Of a DNA stretch of 64,000 nt, positions 17,869 through 26,582 are shown one piece after another. Each line of letters begins with the position of its first letter. Positions within the stretch are counted from its first letter, which is position 1. Origin of the DNA: Lachnospiraceae bacterium RM5 (GTDB taxonomy: Bacteria > Bacillota > Clostridia > Lachnospirales > Lachnospiraceae); the NCBI GenBank assembly GCA_900110975.1, contig FOFK01000004.1, forward strand, positions 192,684-256,683. The letters are read 5' to 3'. The translations under genes were made by a program, and so were the position numbers. The notes beneath the pieces were generated by a model. The model had not been told where the DNA came from. It was given only the letters and a program-made list of their open reading frames with translations, and did no database searches.

Positions 17869-20697
17869 ATGAAGAAAGCGCTGGTAATCATTCCCAATCT
17901 GTTAATCATTGTGCTTGTATTATATTTTATTGTCGGATACGCAAATTCCAGAGAGGAAGAAAGTAAACGAAATATTATAGAAGCATACGAGAAGATGACG
18001 CTCACGGTAGACCAGATTATTGCAAACTATCTAGAGGATGAGCAGCATCTTTGCGATATATGGTCGAACTATGTCAATAGGTCAGCAGAATCCGGGACAC
18101 CGATGACAGCGGAAGAAGCGATTTCTTATATACGAAAGGCAAAGATATCACCTGAAATATCAGGGCATCTTATATTTATGGATGATCCGGGATTATCAGG
18201 TATTTCTACAACAGAGAAACTGGGAGATTCCGGCAATTATTCTGTTTCTTACAAAAATGTGTCTATATTTGAAAATCTTGACAGTGTAAGTAATGTTGAT
18301 GGAGTGGTCAATATTACGAGAGCTTACACGAATCCCATGAACGGAATACAATCAATCGCATTTATGAATTATGTGCAGGTGCTCGATCCAGATACCGGAA
18401 AACTAAGAACAGGTCTCTTGATGCGAGTGGTTCCAATCAGCCGTCTGGAACAGAAACTTGTTTTTTTAAAGGGGGAGTATGAGAATGTTGAGATTAGTAT
18501 CGTGGATCAGGACGGCGATTATATTATTCGTGGCAAGTCTTTAAAAAACAGTAATTTTCTTGAATATTTCAGATCCTATAACCATGTCTCCATTGAGAAA
18601 TACGAACGAATTAAAAATGAGATAATCGGGGGAGTAGGTTCGATGAATATCAAAAATTCAAAAGGTGAGGATTGTAGGATATCTTATGCGCCTTTTGATT
18701 CTTTGAAGGTGTGGTACCTGCTGGCATACATTCCAATGAATGATTTGGTGGAAAGCAGAGTGGTGGACTGGCTTTTGCTCGGGACCGTTTCGGTCGGACT
18801 TATTTTCCTGCTTATATTCAATTTTATTATATTGATGATTTACAATCGCAAACTGTCGGAGGCGGCAGAACATGCCAATCAGGCAAATGAAGCTAAGTCA
18901 TACTTTCTTTCGACTATGTCACATGACATACGTACTCCTATGAATGCAATCTTAGGACTTAACGAAATGGTATTAAGAGACAGTCGTGATGAGAAAATTC
19001 TCGATTATTCCGAAAAAATACGGACGGCAGGGAATACACTTTTAGGATTAATTAATGATATATTGGATTTTTCAAAGATTGAAGCCGGTAAGATGGATAT
19101 TATTAATGTGGATTACAGCTTTGTATCTATGATGAACGATCTAGTAAATATGGTGCAGAAGAAAACAGAAGACAAAGGTCTTGTTTTCAATTTGGACATT
19201 GACAGTGGAATTCCTTCAACCCTTAATGGTGATGAGATTCGAATTAAACAGGTCATTACAAACATTTTAACGAATGCTGTGAAATATACCAGAGAGGGTT
19301 CTGTTACATTTTCTGTGAAGTATGAAAAAATACCGGACAAGACGGATACTGTTATTTTAAAAATAAGTGTTGCAGATACGGGGATAGGAATTAAATCTGA
19401 GGATATAAACAGAATGTTTAAAGCTTTCGAGCGTGTTGAGGAAAAGAGAAACCGAAACATCGAAGGTACAGGACTTGGCATTACCATTGCACAGAGCTTT
19501 CTTGTGAAAATGGGTAGTTACCTGCAAGTAGAAAGTGTTTACGGAGAGGGCTCGGTTTTTTATTTTAATCTGGAGCAGAAAGTGGTAAATTGGGATCCAA
19601 TCGGTGATTATGAGGATACATTCCGATTATCAATGAAAGAAAGGAAGACATATCGCGAGAAGTTTACTGCGCCATTAGCAAAAGTACTTGTTGTGGATGA
19701 CGCACCCGTGAATCTTACAGTATTCTCAGGACTTTTAAGTCGTACAAAGATTCAGATTGATACTGCAGAGGGCGGAGATGAAGCAATTCGGATGTACAGG
19801 AAAAAGCAATACGATGTAATCTTCTTGGATCATATGATGCCGGACAAGGATGGTATTGAGGTACTTGAGGAGATGCGTGGGCTTAAGGAAACTCCGAATG
19901 ACAAAACACCGATTATATGTCTTACTGCAAATGCAATATCCGGTATGAGCGAAATGTATATCAAAGCAGGCTTTGATGATTATATGACTAAGCCAATAGA
20001 TCCTGAAAGACTGGAAGGTATGCTTTTACAGTATCTTCCTAAGGAGAAAATTGCACCGGCATCGGATGAGTACCCGGATGATGAAAATGTGATTCCTGAC
20101 TTTGTCAGACGGATAAATGCAATCGATGTGGGAGCAGGACTGAAACATTGCGGAAACAGCAAATCTTATATGTTGACATTGAAAAGATATCTTGATACTT
20201 CAGTGGAAAATGCTGATAACATTGAATCATTATTTGCGGTGGGAGATATCAAGAATACCACGATAAAGGTTCATGCCCTTAAGAGTACATCGCGTATTAT
20301 AGGAGCGATGAAACTTGGAGATTTTGCGGCAAAACTTGAAAAGGCAGGGGATGCAGGTGATACAAAAATGTTGGAAGAAGAACTGCCTAAGTTGATTGCA
20401 CAGTATAGAAAACTGGCAGAAGAACTAGAACCGTTAAACCAAAAGGAAAAGCTTAAAGGTGATAATGAAGGTGAAGAAGAACTTACGCTTATCTCTGCTG
20501 AGAAACTAAAAGAAGCATATGGTACACTTTTGGAATTTTGTGAAAATTTTGATTTTGACAGTGTGGTTTTAGTGGCGCAAACACTGGAAGAGTATCGGAT
20601 TCCGGAAGGAGAAACAAATAGAGTAAAAGATATCTTGAAAGCTGTAGATAATTTCGATTATGAAAAAATACCGGAGATAATCGCAGGAAAAGTATGA
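17869..20697 (+). CDS. hybrid sensor histidine kinase with receiver and HPt domains
   Basis: About 942 residues. There is a membrane helix at 5-25, an extracellular sensor of about 270 residues, and a second helix near 300-325. The kinase core has H352 in MSHDIRTPMN, N-box NILTNAVKYT, DTGIGI and GTGLGI. A receiver domain has the phospho-acceptor D654 (VIFLDHMMP) and a C-terminal HPt domain has H802 (KVHALKST). It should pass phosphate His-Asp-His and on to an outside regulator, probably the HD-GYP protein encoded 16 bases downstream. The ATG at 17869, with GGAGGGG, is used rather than the GTG at 17794 inside the previous gene. The lipoprotein encoded upstream may present ligand to the extracellular domain. 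Confidence 0.92.
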   Translation: MKKALVIIPNLLIIVLVLYFIVGYANSREEESKRNIIEAYEKMTLTVDQIIANYLEDEQHLCDIWSNYVNRSAESGTPMTAEEAISYIRKAKISPEISGHLIFMDDPGLSGISTTEKLGDSGNYSVSYKNVSIFENLDSVSNVDGVVNITRAYTNPMNGIQSIAFMNYVQVLDPDTGKLRTGLLMRVVPISRLEQKLVFLKGEYENVEISIVDQDGDYIIRGKSLKNSNFLEYFRSYNHVSIEKYERIKNEIIGGVGSMNIKNSKGEDCRISYAPFDSLKVWYLLAYIPMNDLVESRVVDWLLLGTVSVGLIFLLIFNFIILMIYNRKLSEAAEHANQANEAKSYFLSTMSHDIRTPMNAILGLNEMVLRDSRDEKILDYSEKIRTAGNTLLGLINDILDFSKIEAGKMDIINVDYSFVSMMNDLVNMVQKKTEDKGLVFNLDIDSGIPSTLNGDEIRIKQVITNILTNAVKYTREGSVTFSVKYEKIPDKTDTVILKISVADTGIGIKSEDINRMFKAFERVEEKRNRNIEGTGLGITIAQSFLVKMGSYLQVESVYGEGSVFYFNLEQKVVNWDPIGDYEDTFRLSMKERKTYREKFTAPLAKVLVVDDAPVNLTVFSGLLSRTKIQIDTAEGGDEAIRMYRKKQYDVIFLDHMMPDKDGIEVLEEMRGLKETPNDKTPIICLTANAISGMSEMYIKAGFDDYMTKPIDPERLEGMLLQYLPKEKIAPASDEYPDDENVIPDFVRRINAIDVGAGLKHCGNSKSYMLTLKRYLDTSVENADNIESLFAVGDIKNTTIKVHALKSTSRIIGAMKLGDFAAKLEKAGDAGDTKMLEEELPKLIAQYRKLAEELEPLNQKEKLKGDNEGEEELTLISAEKLKEAYGTLLEFCENFDFDSVVLVAQTLEEYRIPEGETNRVKDILKAVDNFDYEKIPEIIAGKV

Positions 20698-20713
20698 AAG
20701 GGAGGGGACATTT

Positions 20714-21724
20714 ATGGATGAGAGAGTTGTGGTGGTAGATGATGACACTATGATTTTGAAACAGGCTAATATGGTACTTACGGAGGCAGGATTTAAAGTA
20801 ACATGTCTTAAGAGTGGCAGACTTTTGATGGATTACATTAATATGAATTCAATTGACATTATTTTACTTGATATCCGAATGCCTGAAATGGACGGATTTG
20901 AGACAATATGTGCTTTGAGAGAGTGGGAGAAGAATAATTCCCGTGAGGCGGTTCCTGTCATTTTCCTTACAGCAAATGAAGATTCGGATTCTGAGGCAAA
21001 GGGACTCTCGCTAGGAGCAATGGATTTTATCCGAAAACCATTTTCTTCAGAAGTTTTAAAAATAAGAATAAGAAACCTTCTTGATCTTACTATGTTACAG
21101 AGAAATCTTCACATGGAGGTAAACAAAAAGACGGCGGAACTGGAAAGTCTTTCGTTGCATGTGGTGCATACTCTTGCAAAAACTATAGATGCAAAAGATG
21201 CATACACGAACGGTCATTCCGAAAGAGTGGCTGCATATTCCAGGGAAATAGCCAAAAGGTTTGGATATGATAAAGACAGACAGGAAGAAATCTATATTAT
21301 GGGACTTTTGCATGATGTGGGAAAAATCGGTGTTCCTGATACAGTAATTAATAAGCCGGGAAAACTAACAGATGAGGAATATATGGAGATAAAAAAACAT
21401 CCGGCGAAGGGAGCTGAAATACTGGTAACAATAACTGAAATGCCAAAACTTGTGACAGGAGCAAGGTGGCATCATGAAAGATATGACGGAAGAGGCTATC
21501 CTGATGGCTTAAAAGGAGAAGAAATTCCTGAGGAAGCAAGAATCATAGCGGTTGCTGATGCTTATGACGCAATGACCAGTCACAGGAGTTACCGTGATAT
21601 TAGTTCTCAGGATTACGTAAAGAGTGAGATAGAAAAAGGAATGGGTACCCAGTTTGATGAAAAATTTGCACGAATCATGCTAGAGATGATTGGGGAGGAT
21701 ACAGAGTACACCATGCATGAGTGA
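20714..21724 (+). CDS. response regulator with HD-GYP cyclic-di-GMP phosphodiesterase domain
   Basis: A 336-residue protein. The receiver domain (1-125) has D53 in LLDIRMP and the KPF lysine. The HD-GYP domain has HD at 200-201 (LLHDVGKIG), HHERYDGRGYPDG with GYP at 261-263, and VADAYDAMTSHRSYR. HD-GYP enzymes break down c-di-GMP, so phosphorylation by the neighbouring hybrid kinase would change this second messenger and hence motility, adhesion or polysaccharide output. All metal ligands visible in the family core are present. It starts 16 bases after the kinase stop with GGGAGGGG. The likely last gene of the operon. Confidence 0.93.
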   Translation: MDERVVVVDDDTMILKQANMVLTEAGFKVTCLKSGRLLMDYINMNSIDIILLDIRMPEMDGFETICALREWEKNNSREAVPVIFLTANEDSDSEAKGLSLGAMDFIRKPFSSEVLKIRIRNLLDLTMLQRNLHMEVNKKTAELESLSLHVVHTLAKTIDAKDAYTNGHSERVAAYSREIAKRFGYDKDRQEEIYIMGLLHDVGKIGVPDTVINKPGKLTDEEYMEIKKHPAKGAEILVTITEMPKLVTGARWHHERYDGRGYPDGLKGEEIPEEARIIAVADAYDAMTSHRSYRDISSQDYVKSEIEKGMGTQFDEKFARIMLEMIGEDTEYTMHE

Positions 21725-21788
21725 TTGGTGGATTTAAGGGAGCGTTGTAAATGTCAATATATGAATGTACAAAAGTGGAAAATAAAAT

Positions 21789-21836
21789 AGCAAATAAAGT
21801 AGCAAATAAAGTAGCAAATAAAGTAGCAAATAAAGA
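21789..21836 (+). repeat. four tandem 12-bp repeats
   Basis: The unit AGCAAATAAAGT occurs four times head to tail (21789-21800, 21801-21812, 21813-21824, 21825-21836, the last with one change). It lies between the HD-GYP gene and the broken AlbA_2 gene. The region 21725-21891 otherwise holds only a TATAAT (21859-21864) and the AAGGAGG site of the next gene. The repeat number could vary by replication slippage. Confidence 0.85.
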
Positions 21837-21891
21837 AGCGCAAAGAGAATAAATGTTGTATAATATGAGCATAATAATTAAGGAGGCTTGA

Positions 21892-22631
21892 ATGATGAAT
21901 ATTGGTTTGGAAACTGAAAAAATAGAATTTAAGAAAACAACAGGTGAACTACGTGAAGGAATAACATCATTAGCCTCTATGCTCAATAAGAATGGTTATG
22001 GAATCCTTTATTTCGGAGTTAAAGATAATGGTGATGTGGTAGGACAACAAATAGGAGATAAAACCCTTAGAGAAATATCTCAGGCAATTGCTAATTATAT
22101 TAAACCACAGATTATATCGACTATAGAACATGAGCTGATCGATGACAAAAACATAATAAAAATTGAAGTTCATGGATTTGAAAAACCTTACTCTGCGTTT
22201 GGACGTTATTATATGAGGTCAGCAGATGAAGACAGAGAATTAAGCCCGACCACTTTGAGAGAGTTAATGAACAGACAAGCGTTATCAGACATATTGACTC
22301 TGGTTTCTGCACCTCTTCAGAATCTCACTTTTAATAAACTTAAAATTGCGTATGTGACAGCGGGACTGACGGTTGATCAGACAACTTTTGAGGAAAATGC
22401 GGACAGAGGAAAAACTGTTCGATATGGCAAGTTTTAAAGAAGCTTGGCAAAACGCTTGTATTCATACAAAATGGGATAAAAGAATTGGTTGCTGTAAGTG
22501 GATATTCTGATGGATATATAAGAAAAATACTTACTACATTAAAAGAAAAGAAGGTTATAGAGCGTCAGGGTGGAAATAAGCCATTTCTGTGCAAGGAAGT
22601 ATCTGATTTACACCCCGTTTACACCTTTTAA
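21892..22631 (+). pseudogene. broken AlbA_2 (Schlafen-like) transcriptional-regulator gene
   Basis: The first 160 codons (21892-22370) are a good AlbA_2 domain: LETEKIEFKKTTGELREGIT, then SMLNKNGYGILYFGV. After this the gene survives as short pieces in different frames. FKEAWQNACIHTKW is read from 22426. The winged-helix C-terminus IKELVAVSGYSDGYIRKIL then TTLKEKKVIERQGGNKPF runs in another frame from 22473 to the stop at 22631. Several hundred bases of the middle are missing. Intact relatives are usually 450-500 residues and act as regulators or accessory ATP-binding proteins. The N-terminal 181-codon frame could still be translated, from AAGGAGG. Confidence 0.75.
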
Positions 22632-22654
22632 GGTGAACTACCCGATGAGATGAG

Positions 22655-22683
22655 AGCACTCTGCGTTATGCAGGGTGCTTTTT
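22655..22683 (+). terminator. intrinsic terminator after the AlbA_2 relic
   Basis: AGCACTCTGC (22655-22664), loop GTTAT, GCAGGGTGCT (22670-22679), then TTTT. One G-T pair in a 10-bp stem. Confidence 0.85.
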
Positions 22684-22692
22684 GTCAGTAAT

Positions 22693-22806
22693 TTGGAAGA
22701 AACGGTACTAAAAGTAGAAATGAATCTTGAAGAAACGGAATAACGCCCTTGAAATATTGAAGAAATGGTACTATAATCCATTTATAAGTTTGAAGAAATG
22801 GAACTA
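22693..22806 (+). repeat. four spaced direct repeats (iteron-like) around the ATPase promoter
   Basis: The consensus TTGAAGAAAYGGWACTA occurs at 22693-22710 (with TTGG), 22727-22743, 22757-22773 and 22790-22806. The start-to-start distances are 34, 30 and 33 bases, about three DNA turns, so all copies face the same side of the helix. Copy 3 fills the spacer of the predicted promoter and copy 4 follows the predicted start site. This suggests a co-operative regulator site. Confidence 0.7.
22749..22777 (+). promoter_or_regulatory. promoter of the DUF4143 ATPase gene
   Basis: TTGAAA (22749-22754), 17-base spacer, TATAAT (22772-22777), about 50 bases before the start codon. It overlaps the third direct repeat, so a protein bound there would block RNA polymerase. 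Confidence 0.55.
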
Positions 22807-22826
22807 TGTTGTTTTGAGGAGATAGT

Positions 22827-24164
22827 ATGTTTAAGAGAAAAGCTTTAGAAAAGCTAAAATATTGGAAAGAAAAAAAGGCACCAAAGTATTCTGTGCTTCT
22901 GGAAGGGGCCAGGCGTGTTGGAAAATCGACAATTGCCGAAGAATTTGCAAAGCAAGAGTATAGGTCATATATAAAAGTGGATTTTGCTAACATAAAGCAG
23001 GATGTTCTTGATGTGTTCGATGACATAGCAAATCTGGATATTTTTTTTCTTAGACTGCAAACTGCAACTGGGATAACGTTGTATAAAAGAGAATCCGTTA
23101 TTATATTTGACGAGATCCAGCTTATGCCTAAAGTGCGCCAGGCTATAAAGTACCTGGTTGCGGACGGAAGATATGACTATATTGAGACCGGTTCTCTGAT
23201 CAGTATAAAAAAGAATGTCAAGGATATAGTGCTTCCATCTGAGGAGATGAAAATACAGATATATCCGATGGACTATGAAGAATTTATGTGGGCCATCGGA
23301 AATGATACCTATGGCGTATTGCGGGATTTATATAAGCTTGGGAAGCCAGTTGGAAATTCCTTAAACAGAAAGCTGATGCGGGATTTCAGAATTTATATGG
23401 CGGTAGGTGGAATGCCTCAGGCTGTAGAAGCTTATGTGGAAGGCAGGAATTTTACAGAAATCGATGAAGTAAAGAGAGAAATCATAGATTTGTACAAAGA
23501 CGATTTCTTCAAGATCGATGATACCGGACTGATTGGAAGAATGTATGATTCTGTTCCGACGCAGTTGGCAACGGATAAAAGAAGCTATGTTATTTCGGCA
23601 GCTACAGGCAAAAAAAAGATCGATAAAGATTTAGAGCGTTTACATGATCTGCTGGATTCAAAGACGGTATTATCATGCCATAATGTCCTTAATCCGAGCG
23701 TTGCTTTACCTCAAACGAGAGATGATGATACGTTCAAACTCTATTTGGCTGATACAGGGTTATTTACTACCATGATTTTCAGATCATCAGGAAAGACGGA
23801 TGAAAATATTTATACGAAATTATTGAGCGATTCACTTCCTGCAGATTTGGGATATTTATACGAAAATGCAGTTGCTCAGATAATTGCCGGATCGGATATT
23901 GACCTTTATTATCACACATGGGAGAAAGAAAACAGTTCCCACTACTATGAGGTTGACTTTTTGCTTGCTTCGAAAACAAAGATAGTTTCGATAGAAGTTA
24001 AGTCATCCGGAATCGGTAAGCATGAATCAATTACAGAATTTCAGAAAAAGTATTCTAAGTATGTTTCGAAGGAAATATTGCTATCACAAAAAGATATAGG
24101 CAATAGTAAAATGTTGAAATTATATCCAATATACATGTTGCCATTTTTAATTGAAGACCTATGA
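22827..24164 (+). CDS. AAA-type ATPase with DUF4143 C-terminal domain
   Basis: A 445-residue protein. The N-terminal P-loop domain has Walker A GARRVGKST (27-35), Walker B SVIIFDEIQ and the sensor-like TGSLIS. The C-terminal DUF4143 domain (about 200-420) includes LYLADTGLF, YLYENAVAQ and the nuclease-like stretch YEVDFLLASKTKIVSIEVKS, where D, E and K residues could form a PD-(D/E)xK site. The family is common and scattered in gut bacteria, often near mobile or defence genes, but its function is unsettled. The start has GAGGAG upstream and the promoter contains four direct repeats. The next gene starts 17 bases after it and may be co-transcribed. Confidence 0.85.
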   Translation: MFKRKALEKLKYWKEKKAPKYSVLLEGARRVGKSTIAEEFAKQEYRSYIKVDFANIKQDVLDVFDDIANLDIFFLRLQTATGITLYKRESVIIFDEIQLMPKVRQAIKYLVADGRYDYIETGSLISIKKNVKDIVLPSEEMKIQIYPMDYEEFMWAIGNDTYGVLRDLYKLGKPVGNSLNRKLMRDFRIYMAVGGMPQAVEAYVEGRNFTEIDEVKREIIDLYKDDFFKIDDTGLIGRMYDSVPTQLATDKRSYVISAATGKKKIDKDLERLHDLLDSKTVLSCHNVLNPSVALPQTRDDDTFKLYLADTGLFTTMIFRSSGKTDENIYTKLLSDSLPADLGYLYENAVAQIIAGSDIDLYYHTWEKENSSHYYEVDFLLASKTKIVSIEVKSSGIGKHESITEFQKKYSKYVSKEILLSQKDIGNSKMLKLYPIYMLPFLIEDL

Positions 24165-24181
24165 AAGGATGAGAAAGAGTT

Positions 24182-24970
24182 ATGAGGTTGGCGGCTTATC
24201 AATTTGCCGTATGTGGTGATATTGATCATAATCTTGAAATAATAAAAAAAGCTGTAGTGAGCGCATCAGAGAATAAGGTGGATTTGATCATATTTCCTGA
24301 ATGTGCTTTGACAGGGTATCCGTCTCGTGATATTGCCGGTTCAGACAGAATCAATGTCAATGTGGTTTCGGAAGCTATACAGGAGTTACAGAAACTGGCA
24401 GACAAACTGGATATTCACATTATAGTAGGAATAATCAACTACGTTGATTCAAAATACTATAACAGAGCATACTTGGTTTCACCTAACAAAGCCAAACGCT
24501 GGTACGACAAACGGGCACTCTATGGGTGGGATGAGGATAATTTTGCACCCGGCGATGAAAATGGAATATATGAAATAGACGGGATAAAGATTGGCGTAAG
24601 AATTTGCTTTGAAGTACGGTTCCCTGAGTATTTTAGAGAACTGTATAGGGAAAATACCGACTTGAATATTGTGCTGTTTTATGATGTGTCTGATAAAGAG
24701 GATGAGACTCGGTACCAGATGATTCGTGGACATCTGGTTACAAGAGCTGTGGAAAATATCACATCCATATTGTCTGTAAATGCGATTCATCCCTATCAGA
24801 CAGCGCCTACCTGCTTTATCAATGCATCAGGGGGAGTATGTAAAGAACTGGATAAAAATAATGAGGGCATGCTCATATACGATTTTGAAAAGCATGAATT
24901 AAACTTTGGCGAAATTGGGCGTAAGCGATACTCGGACCAATTGTTAAGGATATTGACCCAAAGTGAATAA
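24182..24970 (+). CDS. nitrilase-superfamily carbon-nitrogen hydrolase
   Basis: A 262-residue enzyme with the full catalytic set: E40 in FPECALTGYP, K110 in WYDKRALYGWDE and the nucleophile C142 in GVRICFEVRFPE. The family hydrolyses amides, N-carbamoyl compounds or, rarely, nitriles by a cysteine thioester. The size fits an aliphatic or omega-amidase type. No substrate is suggested by the neighbours. Upstream is the DUF4143 ATPase and 15 bases downstream an LMW-PTP, apparently one operon. A 5' relic of a close paralogue lies at 1985. Confidence 0.88.
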   Translation: MRLAAYQFAVCGDIDHNLEIIKKAVVSASENKVDLIIFPECALTGYPSRDIAGSDRINVNVVSEAIQELQKLADKLDIHIIVGIINYVDSKYYNRAYLVSPNKAKRWYDKRALYGWDEDNFAPGDENGIYEIDGIKIGVRICFEVRFPEYFRELYRENTDLNIVLFYDVSDKEDETRYQMIRGHLVTRAVENITSILSVNAIHPYQTAPTCFINASGGVCKELDKNNEGMLIYDFEKHELNFGEIGRKRYSDQLLRILTQSE

Positions 24971-24985
24971 ACAAGGAAAAACAAC

Positions 24986-25462
24986 ATGATAAAGATACTA
25001 TTCATCTGCCACGGCAACATTTGTCGTTCGCCAATGGCAGAGTTTATTTTAAAAGATATGGTAAAAAAACTTGGTATAGCTGATAGGTTTGAAATTAAGT
25101 CGGCTGCCACCAGTACAGAAGAAATATGGAATGGTGTGGGAAATCCAGTGTACCCGCCGGCGAGAAAAGAACTTGCAAAGCATGGTATTCGATGTGATGG
25201 CAAAAGGGCTGTACAGTTAAAGGCATCAGATTATGACTATTATGATTATTTAATCGGCATGGACAGCATGAATATGCGGAATATGGAACGGATGACAGGT
25301 CATAGGGCTGGAGAAAAAATGAAATTGTTGTTGGAGTATGCAGGTGAAAATCGTGGAATTACAGATCCGTGGTATTCCGGCAGGTTTGATGTAACTTATG
25401 AAGACGTAGTTACAGGATGTAAAGCTTTTTTAGAATATTTAAAGAGAGAGAATAAAATATAA
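24986..25462 (+). CDS. low-molecular-weight protein tyrosine phosphatase
   Basis: A 158-residue LMW-PTP with P-loop CHGNICRS (C8, R14) and general acid in DPWYSG. It is similar along its whole length to the gene at 15871 and to the fragment at 4762, so this family has been duplicated locally. It follows the nitrilase gene by 15 bases with AAGGAAAAAC upstream. The possible substrate is a tyrosine-phosphorylated protein. The only kinase candidate in the window is the degenerate BY-kinase-like protein at 53640, which is far away, so a functional link is speculative. Confidence 0.87.
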   Translation: MIKILFICHGNICRSPMAEFILKDMVKKLGIADRFEIKSAATSTEEIWNGVGNPVYPPARKELAKHGIRCDGKRAVQLKASDYDYYDYLIGMDSMNMRNMERMTGHRAGEKMKLLLEYAGENRGITDPWYSGRFDVTYEDVVTGCKAFLEYLKRENKI

Positions 25463-25502
25463 AATTAAAGAAAGTAATAAAGAATTAAGGAGGTGCCATA
25501 TA

Positions 25503-26486
25503 ATGCCTAAGGGAAAAAATCAGAAATTAAAATTATTATATCTTGCAGATTTATTTTATAAGAAAACAGATATTAATCATCATCTGCCAATGAGGGATAT
25601 AATAAAATATTTAGAGAAATATGGAATTGAAGCAAACAGGACAAGTATTTACGATGATATGAAATGTTTAATGGATTTTGGTATGGATATTGGTAAATGC
25701 AGAAATGGTTCTGTAACTGAATATTATTTGGATTCAAGAATGTTTGAAATTGCAGAATTAAAGCTTTTAACAGATATTATTTATTCGTCAAAATTTATTA
25801 CAGGTAAGAAAACAAAAGAGCTTTGCAAAACAATTGGTCGTCTTACAAGCACTTATATGGCAGATGAACTTAAAAATCAGATTATTGTTCCTGACAGAAT
25901 TAAGAGCCAGAATAAAAGTATTTTTTATAATGTTGATTCTATACAGGATGCGATGCAGAGTGGAAATAAGCTTGTTTTTAAGTATTTTAGCTGGAATTAT
26001 AAATCAAAGAAAATCTATCACCATGATGGGGATTTCTTAATGGTTAGTCCATGGGCTGTTTGCTATGACAATGACAACTATTATATGATTGGATATGATG
26101 GTGAAAAGATAAAACACTATAGAATTGACAAGATGGAAGATGTGGAATGCATATCTGAAAAAAGAGAAGGATATAGCGAGTTTAAAAAAATAAATATTAA
26201 GGAATATACAGCTACGCATTTTGGTATGTTTGGTGGTGAATTGGAAAAGGTTGTTTTATTGTGTAAAAAAGATATAGCAAATGTCATAATTGATAAGTTT
26301 GGAAAGAAACTTAATGTGCTTGAGGAAACAGATGATTTCTTTGAGGTAGAAGCAGAAGTGAATATAAGTAATCAATTCTTTGGCTGGGTAGCAGGTTTAG
26401 GAGGAGATGTGAAAATTCTAAGCCCTGCAGGTGTTAAAGAGAGTTATAAAAATATGCTTAAAAATATTTTGGATAATAATTTTTGA
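25503..26486 (+). CDS. WYL-domain transcriptional regulator
   Basis: A 327-residue protein. The N-terminal winged helix (about 1-70) has MRDIIKYLEKYGIEANRTSI followed by YDDMKCLMDFG. The WYL domain (about 135-220) includes FLMVSPWAVCYDNDNYYMIG and KIKHYRIDKM, and a C-terminal WCX-like extension follows. WYL regulators often sense ligands or nucleic acids and control defence or metabolic genes. The AAGGAGG site gives a clear start. It is 40 bases after the LMW-PTP and ends in its own terminator. Its targets are unknown, with neighbours on either side as candidates. Confidence 0.87.
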   Translation: MPKGKNQKLKLLYLADLFYKKTDINHHLPMRDIIKYLEKYGIEANRTSIYDDMKCLMDFGMDIGKCRNGSVTEYYLDSRMFEIAELKLLTDIIYSSKFITGKKTKELCKTIGRLTSTYMADELKNQIIVPDRIKSQNKSIFYNVDSIQDAMQSGNKLVFKYFSWNYKSKKIYHHDGDFLMVSPWAVCYDNDNYYMIGYDGEKIKHYRIDKMEDVECISEKREGYSEFKKINIKEYTATHFGMFGGELEKVVLLCKKDIANVIIDKFGKKLNVLEETDDFFEVEAEVNISNQFFGWVAGLGGDVKILSPAGVKESYKNMLKNILDNNF

Positions 26487-26510
26487 TGTAAGAAAATTAT
26501 AAAACTATAA

Positions 26511-26534
26511 TGCGGCGATAGCCGCATATTTATT
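26511..26534 (+). terminator. intrinsic terminator after the WYL gene
   Basis: TGCGGC (26511-26516), GATA loop, GCCGCA (26521-26526), then TATTTATTTT. Confidence 0.7.
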
Positions 26535-26582
26535 TTGCAATTATATAAAATACTAACTACCAAAGGAGAATATAATAATACT

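Noticed and set aside
22693-22806. CRISPR-like array of short repeats with about 15-base spacers
   Set aside because: Repeats are only 17 bases and imperfect, spacers are too short, there are only four copies, no cas genes are present, and a promoter overlaps them. A regulatory array fits better.
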